Assembly (NCBI GenBank): GCA_034437755.1
Contig: DAOTTV010000139.1
Span: forward strand, 10,517 to 74,516
DNA from: JAUZRW01 sp034437755
GTDB taxonomy: Bacteria > Chloroflexota > Anaerolineae > Aggregatilineales > Phototrophicaceae
Direction: 5' to 3'
Length of the DNA stretch: 64,000 bases
This document shows positions 7,257 through 16,799 of the stretch, piece after piece (positions within the stretch are counted from its first letter, which is position 1; each line of letters begins with the position of its first letter). The notes below the pieces were generated by a model. The model was not told the origin of the DNA and did no database searches. It saw only the letters and a program-made list of their open reading frames with translations. The position numbers and the translations under genes are program-made.

Positions 7257-9657
7257 AGGACGCAGGCCGTTCATCAGCCAAAAAGCGGTCGAAGCCGCGC
7301 TCGACACGCTCAATTATTCCACCGGTGATGCGTCCGAAGCTGAGACACTCAATCATCTGACGCTTGTTGACCTTGAGCTACAATCGCCAGCGTGCCCGCC
7401 GACCGACCAACAGCAATTACGGTCGATCATCGTCAATGAGATTTTGTACGACATGATCGAGCAGACTTTGCGCCGATGCTTGCACGCTAATAAGCTGGAA
7501 CTACCCGCTTTGTCTGCCGATGTCGATGCCGTCATCGCACATATTCACACAGTGTTCGCGCGCGATAACACCGAACTGAGCGTCTGGACATATGTTTACT
7601 ATTACTACTTAAAGCCGGAATTCGGCTGGACACAACAGCAATTTGCTGATTTGGTCGGCAAAGCGCCGCGTGTGTTACGGCGTTATAAGCGATATGCGCT
7701 GGAGAAACTGACTGAACAATGGATTACAGCCGAATGGCAGGCGAATCGTCGGTATCATTATCAACGTCTTATCCATCAAATTCCGCTGGGGAAACCGTCG
7801 GTTTTTGCCGGACGTGTGGCGGAACGAAAGCAAATTCTACGAGCACTAGGTGAGACCTATCAACAGATGATTGCGGTTGTTGGCGGGCGTGGCATGGGCA
7901 AGACAACCTTCGTTCGGCATCTGCTGGCGACTCTATTCGATGATACTTTCTATCGCTATCTTGTCTGGGTAGATACACCCCGACATGCTGATGATGTGCA
8001 AGAACAATTGCAACAGACGCTACTCACGCATTATTCGCGCTCAGACATCACAGATGTCTTAATCAATCATCCAACAATCATCGTTATTGATGATGTGACC
8101 GCCGATGTCGTACAGTCTGAAGCGTGGCAATCGCTCATTACACGTCTGACTCCGGCGACGGTCATCATCACGACGACTGACAAAACGCTCTTCTCACCGA
8201 CTGAGATGCTGACCGTCGTTCTCGCACCTTTACAGCGTATGGATGTCATGGATTGGGTGGTACAGTTCTACAAGGCGCGGCGAATATCGACGAGCTACAT
8301 TGAGCCGGATGTTGCCGCTATTTGGAGTAAGGTCGGCGGCTATCCGCAGGCGATTGATTTTTGTCTGCAACATTTCATAACAGATGATACCGATCCACAG
8401 GTGTACAGAAAAGCCATACAATTGTTGTATGCTGACGCTGACCAACAAATGAAACCGTCAGCGCGTCGTTTGTGGCATCTCCTCAGCCTACATCCACAGG
8501 AGCGATTGTCGCCAGATTTCATCGAACAGGGGATAGCCTATGGCATATGCCAGCGCGCTGATGTAGCCACGCTCGAACAAGCATGGGTCGTACAGCACAA
8601 TGTCGAGCCGTATCAGTTGCTCAAGGTGGCGCGTCAGCACGTGATGAGTCTGTATGAGCGCGAGACTGACGCACATCTTCAGATCGTGACGGATGACTGG
8701 GTGCGCGCGACACTAGCCGAGACATCCTCATGGATCGCGCTGTGGGAATATGTGCTACTGGCGGACTGGCTGTCGCTTTCTGCGGATGTACTGCGGGACA
8801 TCATGCTCAAGATATATCAGACAGCGTTTGATAATGGGCACTGGCTAACCTGGCGCCGGATATTCGATCGGCATTCGTCTGTCTGGATGACAACGCCTGA
8901 ATTACAACTGGCGGTTGCTATTTGTGAGCGTGAGACGATGGCTTATCGCCAATCCGCACAGCACCTACAAACCTTGATCCAGGCCTGCGGTCGGGCGGGG
9001 GATTTTGTCTTACAATCACGGGCAGAGTATCACTTCGCGGTTTTATTGCGCTTGCTCGGTGAATACCAGCAAGCACTGAGCCGATTGATCCAGATCGAAA
9101 AACGCCCGCAGACGGGAGTCGAACGGGATGATATTCTCTATCAGCGAGCACGTATCGCGCTGGATCGACAGACTGCTGATCAAGCATTGGACATCCTCGG
9201 TCAAATCCAGAACCAAACACTGACGGTACATCTGCTTGCGGCGGAAGCGCTGTATCAAACTGAGGCATACGGCGACGCACTGCGAACGGCGCTACAGTGT
9301 CTGGAGCGACCGCATACGGAGCGTGATCTCATTGCCCTCTACAACTTGATCGGGCGGTGTCATCATCAGCAGGGTAACTACAAAGAGGCGATTGATTTCC
9401 TCAATGCCGCGCTGATGATTATACAGAAACATGCCTATCACAACCTGCGTGTCTCGCGTACACAGTTGAACCTCAGCGCTGTACTGATCGATGCTGGTGA
9501 ATATGACGAAGCTGAAGACTTGCTTGACCAAGCTGAGCAACTGAACCAGACGCTTAAAGATCGGGTCGGTAAGCGGGCGATCAAACGCAATCGCCAGCAA
9601 TTGCACAGCGCCCGCCTACAAGCGCGCTATCAGCGCCAACAGTCCGACCCAGAATAG
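7225..9657 (+). CDS. STAND/NB-ARC-type ATPase with N-terminal HTH-like segment and C-terminal TPR-like repeats
   Basis: The product is 810 residues if started at the ATG at 7225, which has AGGGA nine nt upstream; the frame is open further upstream but that part lies inside the previous gene. Near residues 136-162 is an HTH-like segment (TQQQFADLVGKAPRVLRRY). The NTPase core has a P-loop GGRGMGKTT with K226, a Walker B strand TIIVIDDV near 285 and a GGYPQAIDF motif like the GxP motif of NB-ARC proteins. The C-terminal half is helical, with TPR-like repeats (GNYKEAIDFLNAALMI, GEYDEAEDLLDQAEQL). Such proteins act as ligand-sensing switches in transcription, signalling or phage defence. No effector domain is recognisable, so the output is unknown. 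Confidence 0.85.
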   Translation: MSTRSRRRSGKGRRPFISQKAVEAALDTLNYSTGDASEAETLNHLTLVDLELQSPACPPTDQQQLRSIIVNEILYDMIEQTLRRCLHANKLELPALSADVDAVIAHIHTVFARDNTELSVWTYVYYYYLKPEFGWTQQQFADLVGKAPRVLRRYKRYALEKLTEQWITAEWQANRRYHYQRLIHQIPLGKPSVFAGRVAERKQILRALGETYQQMIAVVGGRGMGKTTFVRHLLATLFDDTFYRYLVWVDTPRHADDVQEQLQQTLLTHYSRSDITDVLINHPTIIVIDDVTADVVQSEAWQSLITRLTPATVIITTTDKTLFSPTEMLTVVLAPLQRMDVMDWVVQFYKARRISTSYIEPDVAAIWSKVGGYPQAIDFCLQHFITDDTDPQVYRKAIQLLYADADQQMKPSARRLWHLLSLHPQERLSPDFIEQGIAYGICQRADVATLEQAWVVQHNVEPYQLLKVARQHVMSLYERETDAHLQIVTDDWVRATLAETSSWIALWEYVLLADWLSLSADVLRDIMLKIYQTAFDNGHWLTWRRIFDRHSSVWMTTPELQLAVAICERETMAYRQSAQHLQTLIQACGRAGDFVLQSRAEYHFAVLLRLLGEYQQALSRLIQIEKRPQTGVERDDILYQRARIALDRQTADQALDILGQIQNQTLTVHLLAAEALYQTEAYGDALRTALQCLERPHTERDLIALYNLIGRCHHQQGNYKEAIDFLNAALMIIQKHAYHNLRVSRTQLNLSAVLIDAGEYDEAEDLLDQAEQLNQTLKDRVGKRAIKRNRQQLHSARLQARYQRQQSDPE

Positions 9658-9664
9658 CGTGAGT

Positions 9665-10402
9665 TCAGTCCGGTAATTTAGCGCTCGCCTGTTTATCCAC
9701 CGCCCAGATGATATGTGCATGTTGACTGCGTGCGATCACCTGTGCCGGATATTCATCCGGTTGATAATCGCCTTCGAGAACTTCGTAGAGCGCGTCGGCT
9801 TTGCTCGCACCGGCAATCAAGAACATGATATTTGAACTCGCGAGAATCGCTGTCTGTGAGAGCGTGATACGTTGTGCGCCCAATTGATCGACGTGATGCG
9901 CGATCACCCACTTGTCGGTCTCATGGATGGCTTTCGTATGCGGGAATAGCGATGCTGTATGTCCGTCATCGCCCATTCCTAGTAGATTGAGATCGAACAA
10001 TTGTTCATCCGCTTTGAAGAAGGCGCGTAGCTCGTCTTCGTAAGCACGGGCGGCTTTCTCTGCGTCCCACTCGGCTTTGATGCGATGCACATTATCAGTC
10101 GGGATATCGATATGATCAATGAGTGTGCGCTTGACCATGCCGTAATTGCTCTGTGGGTTATCCGGTGGACTATGCCGCTCATCCCCCCAGAAGATATGAA
10201 TCCGCGACCAATCAAGATAAATCGCATAATCTGTTCCCAGCAACGCGTACACCGGTTCAGGGGTTGAGCCGCCGGATAGCGCAAGGCTGAAGTGATCGTT
10301 CATATCCAGCGTCGCGTTAATGATACGCACGATGCGCTCGGCAGTATAACGGGCAAGGGCTGTCTGATCTGGTTGGACTTTCAAAATATCCCAGTTTGCC
10401 AT
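9665..10402 (-). CDS. pgl: 6-phosphogluconolactonase
   Basis: Pgl hydrolyses 6-phosphogluconolactone, the second step of the oxidative pentose phosphate pathway. The 245-residue product has the NagB/SugB-like landmarks SLALSGGSTPEPVY, IHIFWGDERHSPP, NYGMVKRTLID and NLLGMGDDGHTASLFP. I chose the ATG at 10402 (MANWDILKV), with GAGGAGG upstream formed by the last codons of zwf. Upstream in-frame starts would lie inside zwf. It begins 5 nt after the zwf stop, so zwf-pgl is a tight operon. Confidence 0.95.
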   Translation of the reverse strand: MANWDILKVQPDQTALARYTAERIVRIINATLDMNDHFSLALSGGSTPEPVYALLGTDYAIYLDWSRIHIFWGDERHSPPDNPQSNYGMVKRTLIDHIDIPTDNVHRIKAEWDAEKAARAYEDELRAFFKADEQLFDLNLLGMGDDGHTASLFPHTKAIHETDKWVIAHHVDQLGAQRITLSQTAILASSNIMFLIAGASKADALYEVLEGDYQPDEYPAQVIARSQHAHIIWAVDKQASAKLPD

Positions 10403-10407
10403 ATTCG

Positions 10408-11847
10408 CTAAGCCTCCTCGTGTAAGCATCCACTTTTGCGCCAGCGCCGTTGATCGCGTGCTAGGAACTCGCTGGCTTCTGTCGGCCCCCATGTGCCGCG
10501 CTCGTAGGTCACGGGGCGGCTATCTTGCTCGGCATAGGCGATGATCGGATCAAAAATCGCCCACGCTGTTTCGATCTCGTCACTGCGGGTGAACAACGAC
10601 GGATCACCCTGTATTGCGTCTAAGATTAAACGCTCATACGCATCGGATATTTGCTCCTTAAACGAGTCTTTGTAGTGGAAAGTCATATCCATACTGCGGA
10701 AGCCCTGCGCTGTGCCTGGGATTTTCGCCTCGAACTTGAGATGAATACCTTCATCGGGTTGGATGCACAGCGATAGCACATTGCGTGCGAATTTATCGCC
10801 TTCTTGTAGGTTAAATAGCATGTGTGGTGGCGATTTGAACTCGACCAATATCTTGGTGACTTTGGTTTTCATCGCTTTGCCGGATCGCAAGTAAAAGGGC
10901 ACTCCTCGCCAGCGCCAATTGTCGATGTTCAAGCGGACGGCGGCGTAGGTCGGCGTTTTAGAGTTGGGGTTCACGCCTTTGACATCGTGATAGCCTTTGT
11001 ATTGTCCGAGGATCACATCATCGGGCGTGACTGGACGAATCGCCTCTAGCACTTTCACTTTTTCGTTACGCAGGGCATTGGCATCGAAGGACGATGGCGG
11101 CTCCATCGCCGTCAGCATCAGCAATTGCAACAGGTGATTCTGGAACATATCGCGCAGAATGCCCGCATCGTCGAAGTACGCGCCGCGCGTCTCGACATCT
11201 ACCGTCTCAGACACGGTGATCTGGACGTTATCGACATAGTTTCGATTCCACACGGGTTCAAAGATGGTATTCGCAAAGCGGAAAAATAGAATATTCTGCG
11301 CGGTCTCTTTCCCTAGGTAATGGTCGATGCGATAGACCTGATGCTCATCGAATACGCCGTGAACGATATCATTCAGCGTGTGTGCGCTCTCTAAATCAGT
11401 GCCGAAGGGCTTCTCGATGACGATATGCCGCCAACCCTTGCCTTCGTCGACCATCTGCGCTGTGCCTAGATTTTTGATGATCGGCTCGTACAAGAAGGGC
11501 GCGACGCTCAAGTAATAGAGGCGATTGACGGGTTGATCGCCTTCGATGTCTGCCAAACCTGCCTGTATGGTCTCGAATTCATCGATCTCGCTGGCATCTG
11601 CTGGCACATAGAAAATACGCGATCCAAAATCATCCCATGTATCGTCGTCATAATAGCTAGAAAATTCTTGAACGCCGTCTTTCATCCGCTCACGGAAGTC
11701 CTCATGGCTGTATTTGGTACGCGAGACCCCCACTACCTGTACGTCGCCGTTCAACTTGCCTTTTTTGTACCTATTATAGAGTGCCGGCACCAGTTTACGG
11801 CGCGTGAGATCGCCCGATGCCCCGAAGATCAGTACGGTTGTCTTCAT
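10408..11847 (-). CDS. zwf: Glucose-6-phosphate 1-dehydrogenase
   Basis: G6PDH oxidises glucose-6-phosphate to 6-phosphogluconolactone with NAD(P)+. The 479-residue product begins MKTTVLIFGASGDLTRRK with the nucleotide-binding GASGDLT motif. It has IEKPFGTDLESA and the substrate-binding active-site motif RIDHYLGKE, which contains the catalytic histidine. Length is normal for the family. It is the first gene of the zwf-pgl pair. A 6-phosphogluconate dehydrogenase gene is not in the window. The 199-nt gap upstream shows no gene. Confidence 0.97.
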   Translation of the reverse strand: MKTTVLIFGASGDLTRRKLVPALYNRYKKGKLNGDVQVVGVSRTKYSHEDFRERMKDGVQEFSSYYDDDTWDDFGSRIFYVPADASEIDEFETIQAGLADIEGDQPVNRLYYLSVAPFLYEPIIKNLGTAQMVDEGKGWRHIVIEKPFGTDLESAHTLNDIVHGVFDEHQVYRIDHYLGKETAQNILFFRFANTIFEPVWNRNYVDNVQITVSETVDVETRGAYFDDAGILRDMFQNHLLQLLMLTAMEPPSSFDANALRNEKVKVLEAIRPVTPDDVILGQYKGYHDVKGVNPNSKTPTYAAVRLNIDNWRWRGVPFYLRSGKAMKTKVTKILVEFKSPPHMLFNLQEGDKFARNVLSLCIQPDEGIHLKFEAKIPGTAQGFRSMDMTFHYKDSFKEQISDAYERLILDAIQGDPSLFTRSDEIETAWAIFDPIIAYAEQDSRPVTYERGTWGPTEASEFLARDQRRWRKSGCLHEEA

Positions 11848-12046
11848 AAATCCACTTCTTTCTGTAGCTGATGTGAAATGTGTTGTAGTTTATAGATGTT
11901 GGTAAGCGACCATACATTACGTGATGATCTTGATCATTTGATTAATTTCGGGCTGGGCTTGTCTGGTAATCAGGTTGTGATGCGCGGGGGCGATGTGCGC
12001 TGATTTCGCGCATAGATCGCCTTTATTCCCGGCATCACTGGCGGCT

Positions 12047-14020
12047 TTACGTCATTTCCATATAATCATCTTTGACAGTTTCTGTGATATCGATATTCAT
12101 GATGTCCATCATCTCATGCACGAAATCGGCTTTGTTGCGTGCATCACTCTGTGACCACGTGCGCGTCTTGATTTCCAAGAAGAAATCATTGACCTGCGGT
12201 TGTGTTAGTTTATCGACGTTGATGAAGTACAGCACGCCTTTGTACAGCACGCGCCACCGCCGCCGATCTTTATGTAGCTCGCGCTCGTCATCCGCCTGAA
12301 AATACTCACGGTAGAAGCGGAGCGGTTGTGTCGCTGGCGAGATGAAGCGTGACCGTGATAAGACGACTGCATCGTTGAAAACGACTTCTTTTTCGCTGGT
12401 GGTATAAGTCAAGCGTTGTCGCACCCATTCGACATTGCCATCGCCATCAATGCGATCATCCTCGCGGTAACGGATGCGCGTGTTCTCTTTCTCAAAGACG
12501 AAATAGCTATCGTACTGACGATAATGAACTGACTTGAGGACTTCGACATGCTCATGCGCCAGCAATTCTTCGACGATGTTGGGGTCGCTGATACGCGCTT
12601 TCATCTGGATTTCGAAGCTCTCTTGCCGTTCGACCCCGACACCGGTCGCTACCAGTTTATGCAGGGGGTTTTGCTCAATCTCTTCAAGGAACTTGCCGAC
12701 TTTCTCGGCGTAGGTTGCCGATTGCTGATGCAGGGCAGGCTCGTCGATGGTGTTCAGGGCGCGGTCGCGCATCAACACTTTACCGTTGACGATTGTATGT
12801 TGTACGTCTGCGCTTTTGCTGGCGTATACAATCTGGGAGTAGATCGCCTCGGGATTAAAGTCAAAGTGAGGAATATTGTGCAGAGGGCTTGCATCCAGCA
12901 CGATCACATCGGCATATTTGCCAACTTCTAGGCTACCGGTCACGTCGCCCATGCCCAGCGCCCGCGCACCGTTAATCGTCGCCATCTGCAGTGCTTGCTG
13001 GGCAGGCAAAGCAGTCGGGTTCAACGGCGTGACCTTCGCCAGCAATGCCGCGAGCCGCATCTCTTCGAACATATCGAGATCGTTGTTACTGGCTGGCCCA
13101 TCGGTGCCAATAGCGACATTGATGCCGAATTCGAGCATTTGTGTAATGGGGGCGATACCGCTCGACAGCTTGAGATTAGCAGACGGACAATGCGCCACCG
13201 ATGCGCCATGTCGGGCGAACATTCGCATCTCGTGTTCGTCGATGTGGACGCAGTGCGCGGCGTTGATCGGCACATCTAGCACGTTATGATCTTTGATGTG
13301 CGGGACAACTGTCTTGCCAAAATCATTCAGATTATCTTCGACTTCGCGCTCGGTCTCGGCAACGTGAATCATCATCATCGGCGCGTCGAAGTCTTGCACG
13401 ATCTTCACGCACTCTTGCAAAATTTCGCCTGTGGTCGAGTAGGGCGCATGGGGGGCGATCGAGGGTGTGATGAGCGGGTGATCTTGCCACGCCTTCATGA
13501 AATCGCGCGTGTAGCTCAGGCTATCGTCGTAATTGCCGGCATCCGGTGTCGGAAATTTGAGAATCGACTCGCAGAGCAAGGCACGTAAGCCTGCTTCAGC
13601 TGTCGCTTCGGCAACGTCGGCTTCAAAGTAATACATATCAGCAAACGCGGTGACACCGCCACGTATCATCTCGGCACAGGCGAGGGACGTTCCTAATTTA
13701 CACATCTCCGGGCTGACGAACTCGCGCTCAACGGGCATGATGTAACCCATCAGCCATACGTCGAGGCGCAAGTCATCCGCCATGCCACGTAGTAAGGTCA
13801 TCGGTACATGGGTATGCGCGTTGACCAGACCGGGTAGAATATACTGTCCGCTACAATCGATGCTGTCATCGGCGCTATATTGACCGTCGAGTGCCTCGCG
13901 CGTGCCAACTGCGATGATTTTGTCGTCTTTAATCACTAACATCCCATTATGGATGAGATCAAAGTTTTCGTTCATTGTGACAATTGTGCCACTATGTAAG
14001 ATAATATCCGCTTTTTCCAA
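12047..14020 (-). CDS. Amidohydrolase (MTA/SAH-deaminase-like) fused to a CYTH-like C-terminal domain
   Basis: Residues 1-425 form a complete TRZ/ATZ-type amidohydrolase. Metal-ligand positions are H69 and H71 (NAHTH), H217 (MIHVAE, with E220) and D305 (GTDGPASNND), plus SIAPHAPYS, a substrate-site motif of 5-methylthioadenosine/S-adenosylhomocysteine deaminases. The usual family length is about 430, so some 200 residues are extra. Residues 475-655 read like a CYTH (triphosphate tunnel) domain: EIQMKAR near the start, QYDSYF at 510-515, RIRYRED at 523-529 and FLEIKTRTW near the end. CYTH proteins bind triphosphates or polyphosphate with metal. The fusion is one uninterrupted frame. The deaminase call is strong; the CYTH call is by eye. 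Confidence 0.85.
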   Translation of the reverse strand: MEKADIILHSGTIVTMNENFDLIHNGMLVIKDDKIIAVGTREALDGQYSADDSIDCSGQYILPGLVNAHTHVPMTLLRGMADDLRLDVWLMGYIMPVEREFVSPEMCKLGTSLACAEMIRGGVTAFADMYYFEADVAEATAEAGLRALLCESILKFPTPDAGNYDDSLSYTRDFMKAWQDHPLITPSIAPHAPYSTTGEILQECVKIVQDFDAPMMMIHVAETEREVEDNLNDFGKTVVPHIKDHNVLDVPINAAHCVHIDEHEMRMFARHGASVAHCPSANLKLSSGIAPITQMLEFGINVAIGTDGPASNNDLDMFEEMRLAALLAKVTPLNPTALPAQQALQMATINGARALGMGDVTGSLEVGKYADVIVLDASPLHNIPHFDFNPEAIYSQIVYASKSADVQHTIVNGKVLMRDRALNTIDEPALHQQSATYAEKVGKFLEEIEQNPLHKLVATGVGVERQESFEIQMKARISDPNIVEELLAHEHVEVLKSVHYRQYDSYFVFEKENTRIRYREDDRIDGDGNVEWVRQRLTYTTSEKEVVFNDAVVLSRSRFISPATQPLRFYREYFQADDERELHKDRRRWRVLYKGVLYFINVDKLTQPQVNDFFLEIKTRTWSQSDARNKADFVHEMMDIMNIDITETVKDDYMEMT

Positions 14021-14114
14021 CGTAATCTCCTATTTCAATGCGGGCGAATTTGGGCGATTATACTGTGTAAGTCATATTTATGCAGTATGTAGTTAAACAA
14101 TGAGTGGAGTCGTG

Positions 14115-16268
14115 ATGTCCAAACGCCTACAATTGATAGTCACTACACTAGAAGCCGCGCTGGTCGGTCTGTTCTTCATTCAGAGCTTACGCTTTTTGAT
14201 TGGGTCGCTGTATAGTCGCGTGTCGAGCGCGTCATTGCTCACGGCTTATCCTGATCTGAGCGTATCGCCGACGACTCCCGGCGTTGTTGATGTGGAAACG
14301 CTGACGATAGAAGTGGGCTTGCTGGGTTTATTCATCGCCTTACCCCTCTTGACGATCTTGCTCGGCAATTTGCGCCCGATGTTTGTGGTGGCTGTCGCGC
14401 TGGTTGCGGTTGGGCGCGCCCTGATTAACACGCCATTTGATCCGATCACCGCGACGATTGCCGCCGAGATGGCGATCAGTGGTGGCTTGATTTATATCAG
14501 TCTGTTATCGAGCCAGCGTGCACGCCTGATCCCATATTTTTTCATTTTAGGTCTGGTGCTCGATCAGGTGGTGCGCGCCGCTGGTAACACGCTCGATCCT
14601 CTGCTGTTCAACGAGACGCTCCGTATCGCGCTCGGCGGTACGGTTTTCGCGCTCTCCGTCCCCGCTTTACAAGTGTTGTTATCGATCTTGGTGGGTGTTG
14701 TCAGCATCGTCAATATCATCTTGCCACGCTTCGACGCAACAGGGCGCACTCGTGAGGGGACAGCGGTCGATCTCAATCGTGGGATTCTGACGTTGTGGGG
14801 GGCGGTCGGGCTGAGCGCTCTACTATTTTTACAGTTATCTTTGCTCGCCTTGCCTAACGCACTTGCCGCCCGTGCAGATGTCGATTATACGCTTTTCGCG
14901 CCTCTGGTCTTGCTGGCGACAATGCTTCCCTTGATTCCAGAGATGCGCGCACAGGCACGGCGTTTCATCGCACCGTTCGACGCGAGCACACGCGGTTGGA
15001 TCTGGTTAATTGTGTTGACGTTATTGCTGGTGATCGGTGTTCGCGTGCAGAATCTGCCCCTGAATGCGGGCATTCTGTTACCGATCGGCGGCATTGCGCT
15101 GGTCTTCGCGCAATTCATCGCAAGCATGATTTGGTGGTGGTTGGTGCGCCCCCGCACTGAAGATGAATATAACGTTGGGGGCTTGTGGTTGGTATTATCG
15201 ATGTTGATCTTCACGATACTCGTCGGGGCTGATTTCTTCACTTATGAGTATGCGTTTGTGCGCGATCTCGCCGAACCGCTCGCCTTCTTGAATCCGGTCG
15301 TGCCTAGTTTGTTACGCGGCTTTCGCGGGCTTGGTCTGGGCGTTATTCTCCTTGCCGCGCTTCTGTCAATCCTACCTATGCTCCAGACCACGCGCCGGAT
15401 TCCATGGCAGGGCGGTCGCTTGCCTGAGTTGCTGACGTGGCTCGTGCTGGTGATTGGCACAACTGGTCTCACTGCTTATCTGGTTCAGCCCCCACTCGTC
15501 AGTCCGGTGGCAAATGTCGATGAACTGCGCGTGGCGACTTATAACATTCACAGTGGCTACAGCGAATACTTCGATATGACTCTGCCCGACATCGCCGCGA
15601 CAATTGCCAGTAGTGGGGCAGATGTTGTCCTGTTACAGGAAGTTGACGCCGGGCGCTTGATGAGCTTTGGGGTCGATCAAACGCTGTGGTTGGCGCGGCA
15701 ATTGGGCATGGATCGTCGCTTTTATGCGACTAACGAAGGGTTATATGGACTAGCTGTGATTTCGAAAGTGCCGATTGTCTTTGATGATGGCGAATTACTG
15801 CCCAGCATCGATCAGCAAACGGGACTCCAACGCGTGCAAATCCGACCGGATACTGGCGTTATCACGCTTTATAACACGTCACTGGGTCTGCTCTTACAAG
15901 GGAGCAACTTAAATACGCTGGAAGATAATCAGATTTCACAGATGAATACGATCATGGGGATTATCGCCCGCCATATCAATCAGGATTATGGTGGGCAACT
16001 GGGACGCACGATTCTGGGTGGCACATTCCATAACACACCCCGCTCACCCGTGATGCAAATCCCGCGCGATAATGGCTTCATCGACCCTTTCGCTGGAACA
16101 AACCTGCAACTCTCAGCGACATTACGCCGGATCAACCTGCCGCCAGCACGCTATGACTACATCTGGTTATGGGCGCAGTCGCTAGACCCCCTTGGTACGA
16201 ACGTGATTGATAGTGATGCATCCGACCACCGCCTGGCAGTGATCGGCGTGCAGATCAGCCGTAACTGA
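14115..16268 (+). CDS. Polytopic membrane protein with C-terminal endonuclease/exonuclease/phosphatase domain
   Basis: The 717-residue product starts at an ATG with GGAG six nt upstream; an ATG at 14100 would add five residues. Roughly the first 460 residues are many hydrophobic helices (LGLFIALPLLTILLGNL, LWGAVGLSALLFLQLSLL), enough for about 12 membrane spans. The last 240 residues are an EEP fold: VATYNIHSGYS, ADVVLLQEVDAG, an intervening AVISKVPIV and the C-terminal SDASDHRLAVIG with the conserved Asp-His. The catalytic domain should face the side reached by the last helix. Related EEP proteins cleave phosphodiesters in nucleic acids, phosphoinositides or sphingolipids; the substrate here is unknown. 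Confidence 0.85.
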   Translation: MSKRLQLIVTTLEAALVGLFFIQSLRFLIGSLYSRVSSASLLTAYPDLSVSPTTPGVVDVETLTIEVGLLGLFIALPLLTILLGNLRPMFVVAVALVAVGRALINTPFDPITATIAAEMAISGGLIYISLLSSQRARLIPYFFILGLVLDQVVRAAGNTLDPLLFNETLRIALGGTVFALSVPALQVLLSILVGVVSIVNIILPRFDATGRTREGTAVDLNRGILTLWGAVGLSALLFLQLSLLALPNALAARADVDYTLFAPLVLLATMLPLIPEMRAQARRFIAPFDASTRGWIWLIVLTLLLVIGVRVQNLPLNAGILLPIGGIALVFAQFIASMIWWWLVRPRTEDEYNVGGLWLVLSMLIFTILVGADFFTYEYAFVRDLAEPLAFLNPVVPSLLRGFRGLGLGVILLAALLSILPMLQTTRRIPWQGGRLPELLTWLVLVIGTTGLTAYLVQPPLVSPVANVDELRVATYNIHSGYSEYFDMTLPDIAATIASSGADVVLLQEVDAGRLMSFGVDQTLWLARQLGMDRRFYATNEGLYGLAVISKVPIVFDDGELLPSIDQQTGLQRVQIRPDTGVITLYNTSLGLLLQGSNLNTLEDNQISQMNTIMGIIARHINQDYGGQLGRTILGGTFHNTPRSPVMQIPRDNGFIDPFAGTNLQLSATLRRINLPPARYDYIWLWAQSLDPLGTNVIDSDASDHRLAVIGVQISRN

Positions 16269-16280
16269 TCGCATGATCGC

Positions 16281-16784
16281 TCAATCGTTGGCGATGCCGA
16301 CGACGATCAGCAGAACGGGCACGACACAGCAGAACAACTGAATGAACAGCCCCGCACGTCCGGCGAAGTTCCACAAGCCAGCGAAAATGCCGAAGAACGC
16401 GCCGGCAACTCCGCTGACGAAATCCCAGATACCCTGCAAAAACGGCGGCAGGTTGATCTGGGATGCGGGCGCATCTTCCGCGATCGTTGGCGGGACGGGG
16501 GTCGGTGTCATGGGTGGCGCGACGATTGCCGTCAGGGTCGCCTCTGCTCGTCGTTCGATCGTTGCTTCGAGTTGTTCGGGATTGGGTGTGCCTGTCTGCG
16601 CGGCGATTTGCGTCAGACGAGCATCCACGCCCGATTGAACGGTGGCTTCTAGCTGAGCATCATTGTCAATTAGCGGTACGTCATAGAACTGGGCGACCAT
16701 TGCCAATACTAGCATCAGCAAGAGAATGCCCATTGCACTATAACGCAAGATTTTCGATACTTTGAGTGATTTGAGTTTATCCAT
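16281..16784 (-). CDS. Small membrane protein of unknown function
   Basis: This 167-residue protein has an N-terminal membrane helix (YSAMGILLLMLVLAMVA), an acidic/Ala-rich stretch with repeated EAT units, a Pro/Thr linker (PPMTPTPVPPT) and a hydrophobic C-terminal half with a Cys pair (LFIQLFCCVVPVLLIVVG). No family is recognised. It begins 15 nt after the rnc stop and is probably the last gene of the moaC-moaX-rnc run. Confidence 0.65.
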   Translation of the reverse strand: MDKLKSLKVSKILRYSAMGILLLMLVLAMVAQFYDVPLIDNDAQLEATVQSGVDARLTQIAAQTGTPNPEQLEATIERRAEATLTAIVAPPMTPTPVPPTIAEDAPASQINLPPFLQGIWDFVSGVAGAFFGIFAGLWNFAGRAGLFIQLFCCVVPVLLIVVGIAND

Positions 16785-16799
16785 ATTCGGCTTATAGTC

